Source: Syntrophorhabdus sp.
GTDB taxonomy: Bacteria; Desulfobacterota; Syntrophorhabdia; Syntrophorhabdales; Syntrophorhabdaceae
Assembly (NCBI GenBank): GCA_012719415.1
Contig: JAAYAK010000025.1
Coordinates: 1-43,312, forward strand
DNA: 43,312 nucleotides
Direction of reading: 5' to 3'
Below, piece by piece: positions 35,204 through 42,748 of this stretch. Within the stretch, counting starts at the first letter, position 1. Every line of letters starts with the position of its first letter. The notes below the pieces were generated by a model. That model ran no database searches. It was not told the DNA's origin and saw only the letters and a list, made by a program, of their open reading frames with translations. A program made the position numbers and the translations under genes.

Positions 35204-36997
35204 ATGCCCATGATAGTCAGGATCCCAGAACCATTCACCCCGCGGCGCATCAAACGTATCTGGACGGGTACCCTGCTGGGGATCGCGGTGGGCATCGTGT
35301 CGGGTCTGGGCGGGATCGTATTCAACTGGGCGATCAAGACGGGTACGAATTTCTTCACCCATGACCTTGTCCTGTACCTCACGCCGGGCCGCCTCCCGGA
35401 CCTCACCTTTCTCGGTTTCCCTTTCAGTCGATGGATGATGCTCTGGATCCCCGCTCTCGGGGGACTCATCTCGGGCTTTATCGTGTTCCGCTTTGCCCCG
35501 GAGGCGGAGGGACACGGCACGGATGCGATGATCGACAGTTTCCACAGGAAAAAGGGCTTTGTGCGCAAGCGTGTGCCGGCCATCAAGACCGTGGCCTCGG
35601 CCATCACGATAGCATCGGGAGGATCGGCAGGCAAGGAAGGGCCCATCGCGCAGATCGGGTCGGGGTTCGGGTCCATACTCGCGTCCTTTCTCAAGCTCAG
35701 TGACAGGGAGCGGCGGATCCTGCTCCTTGCCGGGGCAGCGGGCGGGATAGGGGCCATATTCAAGGCGCCCCTGGGCGCAGCCCTTTTTGCCGCCGAGGTC
35801 CTTTACAGCAGCGCCGATTTCGAATTCGAGGCGATCATCCCCTGCATCCTGTCCTCTGTTGTGGGGTTCATGGTCTTCACGCTCTACGACGGGACGGCGA
35901 CGATCTTTCAGATCCCCGCCTTCGCGCTGGCAACCCCCGGGCAGTTGCCGTTCTATGCCGGACTGGGGCTCCTGTGCGCCTTTGTGGGGTATCTCTACGT
36001 CAATACGTTCTACGGCACGAGAGACCGGTTCTTCAGGCGCCTTGAAATGCCGAAGTGGCTGAAGCCCGCCCTGGGGGGGCTCATGCTCGGCGTGCTCGCT
36101 TTCTTCCTGCCGGGCGTGCTCGCGGGAGGCTATCAATGGGTCCAGTCGGCCATCGACGGGCAGCTTGCCCTTGGACTGATGGCCGCCCTCGTGTTTGGCA
36201 AGATCGCGGCCACCACTCTCACCATCAGTTCCGGGGGGAGCGGTGGCGTCTTCGCCCCGTCCCTTTTCATCGGTTCCATGCTCGGAGGTTTTTACGGGAA
36301 TCTCTGCGGAAGGATATTCCCGGAGATCGTGACCCAACCGGCAGCCTTTGTCCTCGTCGGCATGGGGGGCTTCTTCGCCGGGGTGGCGAAAACCCCCATT
36401 GCGGCGCTCATAATGGTCGCCGAGATGACGGGAGGCTACAGCCTCATTCTCCCCATGATGATCGTTTCCGCCCTCGCGTACCTTCTTCTCGGGAAGACGA
36501 CCCTCTACGAGAAGCAGGTGATGACGCGCGTCGATTCACCCGCTCACGTGGGGGATTACTCCGTGGACATCATGGACCACCTCCTGGTGCGGGACGCGGT
36601 GGTGCCGGGCAGAAAGGTCGAGACCATCCCCGAAGAGATGGGTTTCGAGGACATGGTCGATCTCATGGGGGATTCCTATCAGCAGGATTTCCCCGTGGTG
36701 GACAGGAACGGCAATCTTTCGGGGATCATATCCATGACCGATCTTCGCACGGCCATGGCGGACACCTCCCTCCACCGCCTCCTGGTGGCGCGGGACATAG
36801 CCGTGACGGGGGTGACGGCGATTACCCCGGAGGACTCCCTGAACACGGCCCTGCAGCTCATGGCTGACATGGATGTCCGGGAGCTTCCCGTGGTGGAGAG
36901 GGAAAACCCGGGCAAGATCGTGTCAATGGTCAGCAGAAGGGACATCACCCGTGCGTACCACAACGAAATGGAACGAAGAAGCACCCGCAGGGCATAA
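35204..36997 (+). CDS. ClC-family chloride channel/transporter with CBS pair
   Basis: About 597 residues with some ten or more membrane helices in the ClC pattern. The anion pathway motifs GGSAGKEGP (containing the gating glutamate) and SSGGSGGVFAPSLFIGS are clear. A C-terminal pair of CBS domains lies at about residues 470-590 (VVDRNGNLSGIISMTDLRTAM; VVERENPGKIVSMVSRRDITRAY). The gating glutamate is compatible with a chloride/proton exchanger. CBS pairs often sense adenine nucleotides. The frame is open from a GTG at 35147; I use ATG 35204, but ATG 35210 is possible and neither has a clear ribosome-binding site. It converges with the next gene. Confidence 0.9.
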   Translation: MPMIVRIPEPFTPRRIKRIWTGTLLGIAVGIVSGLGGIVFNWAIKTGTNFFTHDLVLYLTPGRLPDLTFLGFPFSRWMMLWIPALGGLISGFIVFRFAPEAEGHGTDAMIDSFHRKKGFVRKRVPAIKTVASAITIASGGSAGKEGPIAQIGSGFGSILASFLKLSDRERRILLLAGAAGGIGAIFKAPLGAALFAAEVLYSSADFEFEAIIPCILSSVVGFMVFTLYDGTATIFQIPAFALATPGQLPFYAGLGLLCAFVGYLYVNTFYGTRDRFFRRLEMPKWLKPALGGLMLGVLAFFLPGVLAGGYQWVQSAIDGQLALGLMAALVFGKIAATTLTISSGGSGGVFAPSLFIGSMLGGFYGNLCGRIFPEIVTQPAAFVLVGMGGFFAGVAKTPIAALIMVAEMTGGYSLILPMMIVSALAYLLLGKTTLYEKQVMTRVDSPAHVGDYSVDIMDHLLVRDAVVPGRKVETIPEEMGFEDMVDLMGDSYQQDFPVVDRNGNLSGIISMTDLRTAMADTSLHRLLVARDIAVTGVTAITPEDSLNTALQLMADMDVRELPVVERENPGKIVSMVSRRDITRAYHNEMERRSTRRA

Positions 36998-37042
36998 GGG
37001 GCAGGGGATGCGGCCCGGGTTTGCGAGGGGGGCAGACGAATG

Positions 37043-38047
37043 TTACCGGGGCCCCTTCTTTTCTTGAGCTCCTGAACTCTGAAACTCTTGAACCGTCTTT
37101 TCATCTTTGACGATCTCTATTTCATTCGATATGGTCGATGTCGGCATCTGTTCGAAAGGTCTCTGGCAGAAATCGAAGCGGACCCTGTATCGGCCCGGTG
37201 CCAGGCCCGCGGGGAGGGTTGCGTGGATGGATCGCGACGCGTTCCGGTCCTTTATCATAACGCACTCTTCCCCGTCCCGCCCTTCGACCGTCAGCGCCGT
37301 CGTGCCGTTCTTCCCGTCACCGTCCTTGAGCAGCCCGGCGGTCTTCCGGACCCCGAAGGCGAGATCACTCAATGATGTGAGGAAGAAGCGGACCCTTTCC
37401 CCCTGCCTGTAGCGGTCGTATTCCGCCGAGAGATAGAGCTTGCGGTTGAATTCGCTCTCCTTTGTGCCCGTCTTCGACGTCGCCGCTTCCCAGAAGCGGG
37501 GCCTTCCGGAATCGAAATGGATGTATTTGCCTCCATAATGACCGACGCCGCAGCAGTTTTCCCTGCGGATCATCTCCCAGAGGACCTTGCCGTCAACCCC
37601 GTCCAGGTAGAAGTCAAGCGCCATGCCGTCCATGTGGGTGCTCGTCCTCGCCACGTTGCCGCCGGACTTCTTCAATTTCAGGTTATAGGCGGGGCTTCTG
37701 TACCCGGAAATGAGGTGGATCGTCTCGCCCGGGGCGATCCTGTCGGTGAAATAGTCGAGCAGGACGAGAAGTCTCAGGGAAATATGCTCTCCCCTCCGGC
37801 TGCCGGCAAAACCGAAGACCCTGTCGATGGCATCGAGAGCGTTTTCATTGAACCCGCCATCGGCATCAAAAAGGTTCACCGTCGCCTCCCGCCCGTTGTG
37901 CTCGTTCCGTATGCTCATCTTTCCGTCCCCCATCCGGAAGAAGCGGACAGGGTCGGACGATGACATACCCGGGCAGGGGAAGAGTATGAGCAATGAAACG
38001 GCGATCAACAGAGACCGGTTCAACAGTGAAAGGCGCGAAGCTGCCAT
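37043..38047 (-). CDS. DUF882/YcbK-like peptidase (M15 fold) with C-terminal extension
   Basis: About 334 residues with a hydrophobic signal peptide at the N-terminus. Residues ~90-190 are a YcbK-like DUF882 domain of the zinc peptidase M15 type. It shows ISGYRSPAYN, RTSTHMDGMALDF (histidine and aspartate ligands) and KYIHFDSG (histidine). Related proteins cleave or remodel peptidoglycan crosslinks. The ~130 residues after it are beta-rich, not recognisable, and absent from E. coli YcbK. I use ATG 38047, but the frame starts at 38062. The gene converges with the ClC gene, 45 bases apart. Confidence 0.85.
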   Translation of the reverse strand: MAASRLSLLNRSLLIAVSLLILFPCPGMSSSDPVRFFRMGDGKMSIRNEHNGREATVNLFDADGGFNENALDAIDRVFGFAGSRRGEHISLRLLVLLDYFTDRIAPGETIHLISGYRSPAYNLKLKKSGGNVARTSTHMDGMALDFYLDGVDGKVLWEMIRRENCCGVGHYGGKYIHFDSGRPRFWEAATSKTGTKESEFNRKLYLSAEYDRYRQGERVRFFLTSLSDLAFGVRKTAGLLKDGDGKNGTTALTVEGRDGEECVMIKDRNASRSIHATLPAGLAPGRYRVRFDFCQRPFEQMPTSTISNEIEIVKDEKTVQEFQSSGAQEKKGPR

Positions 38048-38124
38048 GTCGGACAAAATCATGGAGAATTATAATAGGTTACCAGGGGATATGCAACCCA
38101 AAGGCTGTTCAAGGGATAACAAAT

Positions 38125-38166
38125 GTTCCAGGTTCCCGGTTCCAGGTTCCAGGTTTCACGGAACAG
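38125..38166 (+). repeat. Heptanucleotide tandem tract (left arm of inverted pair)
   Basis: Tandem seven-base units with exact period: GTTCCAG, GTTCCCG, GTTCCAG, GTTCCAG, GTTTCAC, then a degenerate unit GGAACAG. It lies in the gap between the DUF882 gene and the TPR gene. The reverse-oriented partner starts 107 bases downstream. Confidence 0.75.
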
Positions 38167-38273
38167 ACAGTTGCGGGTTCCGGTTGCGTAGTGCGAGTCA
38201 AAGCCAAAAGAGTGCAGTTCTGACCCGATCGGTTGCACTGGTCAATAATTGTGTTGACAGGCGCCCGGTACGG

Positions 38274-38315
38274 AGTTTGTCTTTTTCCTGGAACCTGAAA
38301 CGTGGAACCTGGAAC
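38274..38315 (-). repeat. Heptanucleotide tandem tract (right arm of inverted pair)
   Basis: Read on the minus strand: GTTCCAG, GTTCCAC, GTTTCAG, GTTCCAG, GAAAAAG, ACAAACT, from 38315 to 38274. It is inverted with respect to 38125-38166 and encloses about 107 bases with no gene. The closing GAAAAAG-ACAAACT pair matches the ends of the other tracts. Confidence 0.75.
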
Positions 38316-38459
38316 CGCTTTCCGGTTTTGCCTCTTGCAATAAGTCGGCAATTCATGGACAATGGAGAGAAATCTGGGGCATGAGCAGGGTTCCCGAAGA
38401 TTCATTTGCCTGCCAGGGAACATCTCAGTCCCAAGACACCCTGGAAGGAGTGCCCGAAT

Positions 38460-39053
38460 ATGAGAAAGAGATACATCATCCTTGTCGTTCTTGCGTTTCT
38501 CGTGTGCCTTGCCCCGGCGGTTCGGTCTGCGGATGAAAAGGTACAGGACGCTTCCTTCTGGAGGACTGAAGGCGACAAGTATGTCCAGATGCGGGAATAC
38601 GACAAAGCGGTCGAATGCTATAAGAAGTCCCATGCTATGGACCCCCTGCATGCCCGGACCGTTTTTCGCATAGCGTTCTCCTATGATGCGCAGGGAAAAT
38701 TCGGTGAGTCCCCGCCTTATCTTGACAAGGCGCTGGAACTTGTCAAGTCGGGGAAGGACAGTTCAAAGCTTCCCATCGGCGACATTTACGCGGAGAAAGG
38801 CTACATATTGACATTGACGGGAAAGTACAGGGACGCCTTGCCTGTCTACGACCTTGCCATCGAGAGCGATCCGAAATGGTCCTATCCGGTATTCTGGAAA
38901 GCCTACGCGCACTTCAAACTGAATGATTACGGAAAGGCCCTTGAGCTGTGCAACAAGGTGCTTCAGATGGAACCGAACCACAAAGATGCCCTGAAGCTCA
39001 AAGGGATGATAGAGCAGCAGCAACCAGCACCGCCGTCATCACCGAAGAAATAG
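38460..39053 (+). CDS. Secreted small TPR protein
   Basis: About 197 residues. It has a signal peptide (MRKRYIILVVLAFLVCLAPAVRSA), then four TPR-like repeats containing EYDKAVECYKKSHAMDPLHA, YRDALPVYDLAIESDPKWSY and YGKALELCNKVLQMEPNHK. A proline-rich tail ends the protein. It is exported, probably periplasmic, and would bind another protein; no partner can be named. I chose ATG 38460 because GGAAGGAG lies upstream and the hydrophobic leader follows directly. Confidence 0.8.
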   Translation: MRKRYIILVVLAFLVCLAPAVRSADEKVQDASFWRTEGDKYVQMREYDKAVECYKKSHAMDPLHARTVFRIAFSYDAQGKFGESPPYLDKALELVKSGKDSSKLPIGDIYAEKGYILTLTGKYRDALPVYDLAIESDPKWSYPVFWKAYAHFKLNDYGKALELCNKVLQMEPNHKDALKLKGMIEQQQPAPPSSPKK

Positions 39054-39093
39054 GGGCTGGAGCCACGCTTCGGACTACGCCCGGGGAGAGACG

Positions 39094-39128
39094 GTTTAAA
39101 GTTTCAGGTTCCAGGTTAAGGACAAAGA
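39094..39128 (+). repeat. Heptanucleotide tandem tract 5
   Basis: Units GTTTAAA, GTTTCAG, GTTCCAG, GTTAAGG, ACAAAGA with exact seven-base period, just after the TPR gene. It is a short single tract of the dispersed heptad family. Confidence 0.75.
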
Positions 39129-39160
39129 AAAGAAGCCGGCGGCATCCCGCCACGCAGCAT

Positions 39161-39189
39161 TTGATAATAGTCCGACGTCATGCTATAAA
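39161..39189 (+). promoter_or_regulatory. Putative sigma-70 promoter for the ABM gene
   Basis: TTGATA (39161-39166), a 17-base spacer, then TATAAA (39184-39189), about 37 bases before the start of the next gene. The two hexamers match five of six each. Confidence 0.65.
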
Positions 39190-39225
39190 CTTCACCTCAT
39201 CCATACAGAAAGAGGAGGTATTGGA

Positions 39226-39519
39226 ATGGTCACACTTATCGCCAGGCTGCCGATCGTGGAAGGAAAGATGGATGAAGCGTTGGCGGCGTTCAAGGCATTG
39301 ATGTCTGAAGTAGCCAAGGAAGGAGGTACGGTCCTGTATTCTCTCAACGTGGAGAAGGCCAACCCGAACACCCTCGTCGTGGTCGAGCAATACAAGGACA
39401 AGGAGTCTCTGAAGTTCCACTCGTCGACGCCCTACCTGAAAGAGTTCTTTGAAAAGAGCGCTTCATTCACCAGAGGAAAGTCGGACGTCGCCATTATGGA
39501 AGAGATAGACAGGGTTTGA
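39226..39519 (+). CDS. ABM-domain (antibiotic biosynthesis monooxygenase-like) protein
   Basis: A 97-residue protein of the ABM/YgiN fold, seen in MVTLIARLPIVEGKMDEALAA, LYSLNVEKANPNTLVVVEQYKDKESLKFHSSTPYLKEF. Relatives act as quinol monooxygenases or heme-degrading enzymes, but many are uncharacterised. In an anaerobe an oxygenase role would be surprising, so the true function is open. A good AGGAGG and a near-consensus promoter lie upstream, so it is likely transcribed alone. Confidence 0.8.
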   Translation: MVTLIARLPIVEGKMDEALAAFKALMSEVAKEGGTVLYSLNVEKANPNTLVVVEQYKDKESLKFHSSTPYLKEFFEKSASFTRGKSDVAIMEEIDRV

Positions 39520-39567
39520 GAGCCTGCGGGTTTTCCCGACGCAGTGTCACCCCGTCTGCCGCCCCGG

Positions 39568-39873
39568 CTACTCCATGATCGTTCCTTTGCCCGTCTTCTG
39601 GTATTCGAGGACAACATGCTCGGCGAAGGCCGTTCTCGCCTGGGAATTGGGTATGAATCCCCGCGATCTGCACCAATCGAGAAACGTTTCCGGATCGAAG
39701 TCCGCGCGGATGGCTATATTGCCGGCTCGCCTGATCTCTTCGAGCTCCCTCCTGACGAGGGTCTTCCAATCTTCAAAGGTGTCGGGCATGTCCTTCGAAT
39801 CGGTAAACATCTCCCGCGCCCTGCGGTAGGCAGACTCATCCTTGAAGAACACAATACCTACGATATAGCTCAA
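39568..39873 (-). CDS. Uncharacterised small protein downstream of the ATPase
   Basis: A 101-residue protein that I do not recognise as a named family. The frame opens at 39942, but the only good ribosome-binding site, AAGGAGGTGG, lies just before a TTG at 39873, so that TTG is the likely start. The product begins LSYIVGIVFFKDESAYRRAR and is rich in charged residues, with predicted helices around residues 35-55. A distinct motif DPETFLDWCRSRGF occurs near residue 65. It lies 72 bases after the stop of the P-loop ATPase on the same strand and may be its partner. Confidence 0.7.
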   Translation of the reverse strand: MSYIVGIVFFKDESAYRRAREMFTDSKDMPDTFEDWKTLVRRELEEIRRAGNIAIRADFDPETFLDWCRSRGFIPNSQARTAFAEHVVLEYQKTGKGTIME

Positions 39874-39945
39874 TGTGCCACCTCCTTCACTATTCTTGCA
39901 GACGGGAACCGTCACGAGGACCCGTACCGCACACAGGAGCATCCT

Positions 39946-41127
39946 CTAGCCGTCCCGGTCCGTCCCCTGCCCGTTCACATCACTGACAACAACCCCTGAC
40001 AGACGATTCAGCCAGAGACTGAATAAGGGATCGACGATGCGGAACGTCCCTTGAGCGTCCTTTTCGATATAGTCGAGACCGGTCAGCTTCCCCAGGGCCC
40101 CCTGGACACCTCCGATGGAACCGAGGTTGTGACGCGTCATGTACTCCGTGGAATAAGGGCTGGCGGTAGGCTCTTTCGCTATGGCGGTGAGAAGCCTTAT
40201 CTGCATGGGGGCGATCGTCTGGAGATAGGATTCATAGACAGGCTTCTGCTCGCCATGGACCTCCTCGATGCCCTTCGCCAGGTCTTCGCGGGTGATCGTG
40301 CCGCCTTCCGTCAGTTCCCGGATGGCATAGGGGATCTTCTGGATGTAGTAGGGGTATCCACCTACAAGGTCATAGATCCTCGCGGCGATATCCTCCGGGC
40401 AGGTCTTTCCGTCGGTCCGGAACCTTTCCATGACAAATTGCACCGCCTCCGCCTTCGGCAGGGGGCCAAGTTCGTAGTTGATCGCGCTTTTGTAGAACGG
40501 GCGTTTGCTGAGATTGAAGATATCCATCAGGATCCGGCGCCGGCTTCCCACGAAGAAGTAGGAGACGTTGGAATGCCCCTGAATGTGGGAGCGCATCGCC
40601 CCTTCTATCTTCAGGGAATCAGGCAGCTGCGTGATCTCCTGGAACTCATCGAAGACCACATGGAAACCCTCCTCGTGCCCTTCGGTGAACTTCCCGAACT
40701 GGGAAAGCGTCTCCTCGAGAAGGTCCGTGCCCCGGGAGCGAACCAGCGGCTCGGCTGTGATGATAAAGCCCGGATCCGGATCGGGTCTCACGGTGATGAC
40801 CGGCCGCCAGGAAGACAGAACGCGGGAGACCTTTGTGAGAAGGGACATCTCTCTGGCGTAATGGGAATACAAAGCCCCGGCAAGCTTCTGTGCCGCCGTC
40901 TCCACGGAGTCCACCCCGAAGAAGTCGATATATATCGTGATGGCACCCTTGCCGGTGAGACGGGACTGCACCCGTCTGACCAGCGACGTCTTGCCGTACC
41001 TCCTGGGAGAATAAAGGACCACATCGGCCCGGTTGACGGCGTGTGATTCGAGTTCCTTCAGTTCCTTTTCCCGGTCGCAAAACGGCGCCGTGACCGGCAA
41101 CTCCGTCGCGTAAAAGGGATTTCTCAC
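39946..41127 (-). CDS. P-loop ATPase of the archaeal-ATPase/AAA type with wHTH-like C-terminus
   Basis: A 393-residue ATPase. The Walker A is YSPRRYGKTSL (about residue 39-49) and Walker B is FHVVFDEFQE. A VGSRRRIL segment may be the sensor region. The C-terminal ~100 residues look like a winged-helix domain (MQIRLLTAIAKEPTASPYS ... LDYIEKDAQGTFRIVDPLFSLWL). This is the layout of the ATPase family first named from archaea, whose functions are mostly unknown; some are toxin or defence-like. The GTG start follows AAGGAG. Its promoter carries a symmetric operator-like site. It could work with the small protein downstream. Confidence 0.85.
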   Translation of the reverse strand: MRNPFYATELPVTAPFCDREKELKELESHAVNRADVVLYSPRRYGKTSLVRRVQSRLTGKGAITIYIDFFGVDSVETAAQKLAGALYSHYAREMSLLTKVSRVLSSWRPVITVRPDPDPGFIITAEPLVRSRGTDLLEETLSQFGKFTEGHEEGFHVVFDEFQEITQLPDSLKIEGAMRSHIQGHSNVSYFFVGSRRRILMDIFNLSKRPFYKSAINYELGPLPKAEAVQFVMERFRTDGKTCPEDIAARIYDLVGGYPYYIQKIPYAIRELTEGGTITREDLAKGIEEVHGEQKPVYESYLQTIAPMQIRLLTAIAKEPTASPYSTEYMTRHNLGSIGGVQGALGKLTGLDYIEKDAQGTFRIVDPLFSLWLNRLSGVVVSDVNGQGTDRDG

Positions 41128-41153
41128 AACCCTTCTCCTTATTACTCCATCGT

Positions 41154-41174
41154 AGTTACTACACTATAGTAACT
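41154..41174. promoter_or_regulatory. Operator-like dyad over the -10 of the ATPase promoter
   Basis: An 8-bp perfect inverted repeat: AGTTACTA at 41154-41161 and TAGTAACT at 41167-41174, with a five-base spacer. It overlaps the -10 hexamer of the ATPase promoter. A related half-site TATAGTA occurs twice, at 41165-41171 and 41179-41185, 14 bases apart. Confidence 0.6.
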
Positions 41175-41191
41175 CTCTTATAGTATGTCAA
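41163..41191 (-). promoter_or_regulatory. Near-consensus sigma-70 promoter for the ATPase gene
   Basis: Read on the minus strand: TTGACA (41191-41186), a 17-base spacer, then TATAGT (41168-41163). The -35 is a perfect match, the -10 is five of six, and the spacing is ideal. It lies about 36 bases before the GTG start of the ATPase. Confidence 0.75.
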
Positions 41192-41324
41192 GAAAGATCA
41201 GTTGCCCCGCTTTTTTTGATATCGGCATTGCAGGAGAGAACTCACCTTCGATGGCCCTGGTCATCCAGTCAATATCGCCGGCAGACATATCAAGTTCCGG
41301 CGTTCGGACCACCTTGACCGTCAT
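41178..41324 (-). CDS. Possible 48-residue protein upstream of the ATPase
   Basis: An ATG at 41324, nine bases after GGGGAG, opens a 48-codon frame ending at 41178. The N-terminal half reads like a normal protein (MTVKVVRTPELDMSAGDIDW); the C-terminal ~15 residues look less ordered. Its stop lies in the spacer of the ATPase promoter. It is unrecognised and may be a leader peptide, a small regulator or the remnant of a truncated gene. Confidence 0.35.
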   Translation of the reverse strand: MTVKVVRTPELDMSAGDIDWMTRAIEGEFSPAMPISKKAGQLIFLDIL

Positions 41325-41423
41325 CGGTGTGTTCTCCCCTGTATCTTCCTGCCGCCTCCTCAGCCCGCGGGCCCTTTCAAGTCTGCCGTATGGCCTCGGG
41401 CACTCGTTGCGTTCCCTGTGTCA

Positions 41424-42122
41424 TCAGTCCGCCTTCTCGATCTCCCATCCGTTGGCATCGCACCAGGCCTTCGCTGCTGCGTACCAGAACTCGTTGTACG
41501 GCGTGATCTCAGTGACTGGAGTTATTACCTTTGGCCTGACGTAAACAGCCTTCATGTTGAAAACGCCGAGCGTTGACAGGGAGATAGTCCTTATTAGAGG
41601 GATGTGCCCGCAAAGGACGGTGACGTACTTGCTATAGATCGTGGGGCCGTCAGTATATTCGGTCAAAACCAACCAGTGGTTCAGGTCGTAGGACAGTATC
41701 AGGACCGGACGCCCCGCATTCAGTTCGGACTTGATATCCGCCCATTTCACCGTGGATCTGGTCAGAACCACCTCCGCCTCATATCCTTTGTCTGCAAAGT
41801 ATCTTGCAAGTCCGCTTCTCATGGTGTCGGGGTACGTATAAGTCCCGGTGTAGCCGCTGTAGACGAGCATTGTCCGGAACAGTTCATACATCGCGGCCGA
41901 CGTGTCCGGGATCTCCCCTGAGGGTTGCCCGTTCATCAGATTGGGGTATCCGTTCCGGGCCCAGTAGGCGACAAGCTCCGTCGCAACCGTGGGTCCGCAG
42001 ATGTACCTGTAACCCAGTGTGGCGGTGAAGATGTCCTGATCGATTGCCGGGACATCCAGAGCCGCGTTCCCGACCGTTACCATCGCCAATGCTATGGCAA
42101 TCGCGAGCAATACACTCTTCAT
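41424..42122 (-). CDS. Secreted C39-like cysteine peptidase
   Basis: A 232-residue protein with a signal peptide (MKSVLLAIAIALAMVTVGNA) and a papain-like C39 domain. The catalytic cysteine lies in YICGPTVATELVAYW and the histidine in YDLNHWLVLTEY. The domain is of the stand-alone C39_2 type, exported and not attached to an ABC transporter. Proteins of this kind are secreted and of unknown substrate. The frame is open to 42179; I start at 42122 after GGGAGG. The ATG overlaps the stop of a doubtful upstream frame as ATGA. Confidence 0.8.
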   Translation of the reverse strand: MKSVLLAIAIALAMVTVGNAALDVPAIDQDIFTATLGYRYICGPTVATELVAYWARNGYPNLMNGQPSGEIPDTSAAMYELFRTMLVYSGYTGTYTYPDTMRSGLARYFADKGYEAEVVLTRSTVKWADIKSELNAGRPVLILSYDLNHWLVLTEYTDGPTIYSKYVTVLCGHIPLIRTISLSTLGVFNMKAVYVRPKVITPVTEITPYNEFWYAAAKAWCDANGWEIEKAD

Positions 42123-42748
42123 GATCGCTTTGCCTCCCTGATGTTGCTTCTTGTCCCTGGATGTTCTCCACCGGAACAAAACGGGGACGCTTCCGTTGTG
42201 CCAATAGCGTGTGTGCTATCCTGTTTGTCTTCTGTGATACGTTCTTGACGGCATGTATGTGTCAGCCTGGTTGTCTTTCCCGGGACTCCGTAGCCTTCAA
42301 GCGTGACCTGGCAACACGAACGAGAACAAGCAGAAGGAAAAGATCTGCAACTGGACGGGTTTCCGTTGTGCGCTGTCGTTCCCTTGCCTCGTTTCCGTTT
42401 TTCACATCCAACTTGCGGACCTTCGAGGAGACGGGCAGACGTTCTCCCACGAAACTTCATCATGGCCCGCGTTCCGAGAAGGCGGCGTTCGATCGCTTCC
42501 GGTCGTGTACGGGTATACCTCACGCCATTATTCTTATTTTGTCGCTGATCGGTCCCTACAAGATCTAAATGGTGGTCGTGCTTCTGTGCCTCACCGGGCC
42601 TGAACGAAAATGACACTGCGGCTGGATACTGGGAAATTCCTGCAACCGAAGGTTCCTGGAGGGTAAAGCCATATTGAGAAGGTGCTGCTGCGATAGCTGT
42701 CATCAATGCCGCAATAACGATGAGCGACAGGCCTGCTGCATAACGCAT
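42119..42748 (-). CDS. Doubtful frame with signal peptide, possibly a degraded gene
   Basis: The frame starts at an ATG after AAGGGG with a convincing signal peptide (MRYAAGLSLIVIAALMTAIAAA) and about 30 plausible residues. It then turns into a basic, cysteine-scattered sequence that looks non-coding. It may be a secreted-protein gene damaged by a frameshift. However, its stop overlaps the start of the C39-like gene as ATGA, the usual form of translational coupling, so a real operon cannot be excluded. No family was recognised. Confidence 0.3.
   Translation of the reverse strand: MRYAAGLSLIVIAALMTAIAAAPSQYGFTLQEPSVAGISQYPAAVSFSFRPGEAQKHDHHLDLVGTDQRQNKNNGVRYTRTRPEAIERRLLGTRAMMKFRGRTSARLLEGPQVGCEKRKRGKGTTAHNGNPSSCRSFPSACSRSCCQVTLEGYGVPGKTTRLTHTCRQERITEDKQDSTHAIGTTEASPFCSGGEHPGTRSNIREAKRS

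Noticed and set aside
38254-38282. A perfect TTGACA before the TPR gene
   Set aside because: The position 17 bases downstream is TTGTCT, only two of six against the -10, and lies in a heptad tract.
42230-42310. A possible cyclic-di-GMP riboswitch upstream of the C39-like gene
   Set aside because: The minus strand has CACGC and AAGGCTACGGAGTC, which resemble part of the GEMM-I core, but the CAAACC-GAAA half and the exact GACGCAAAGC element are missing. A covariance search with RF01051 would decide; I do not call it.
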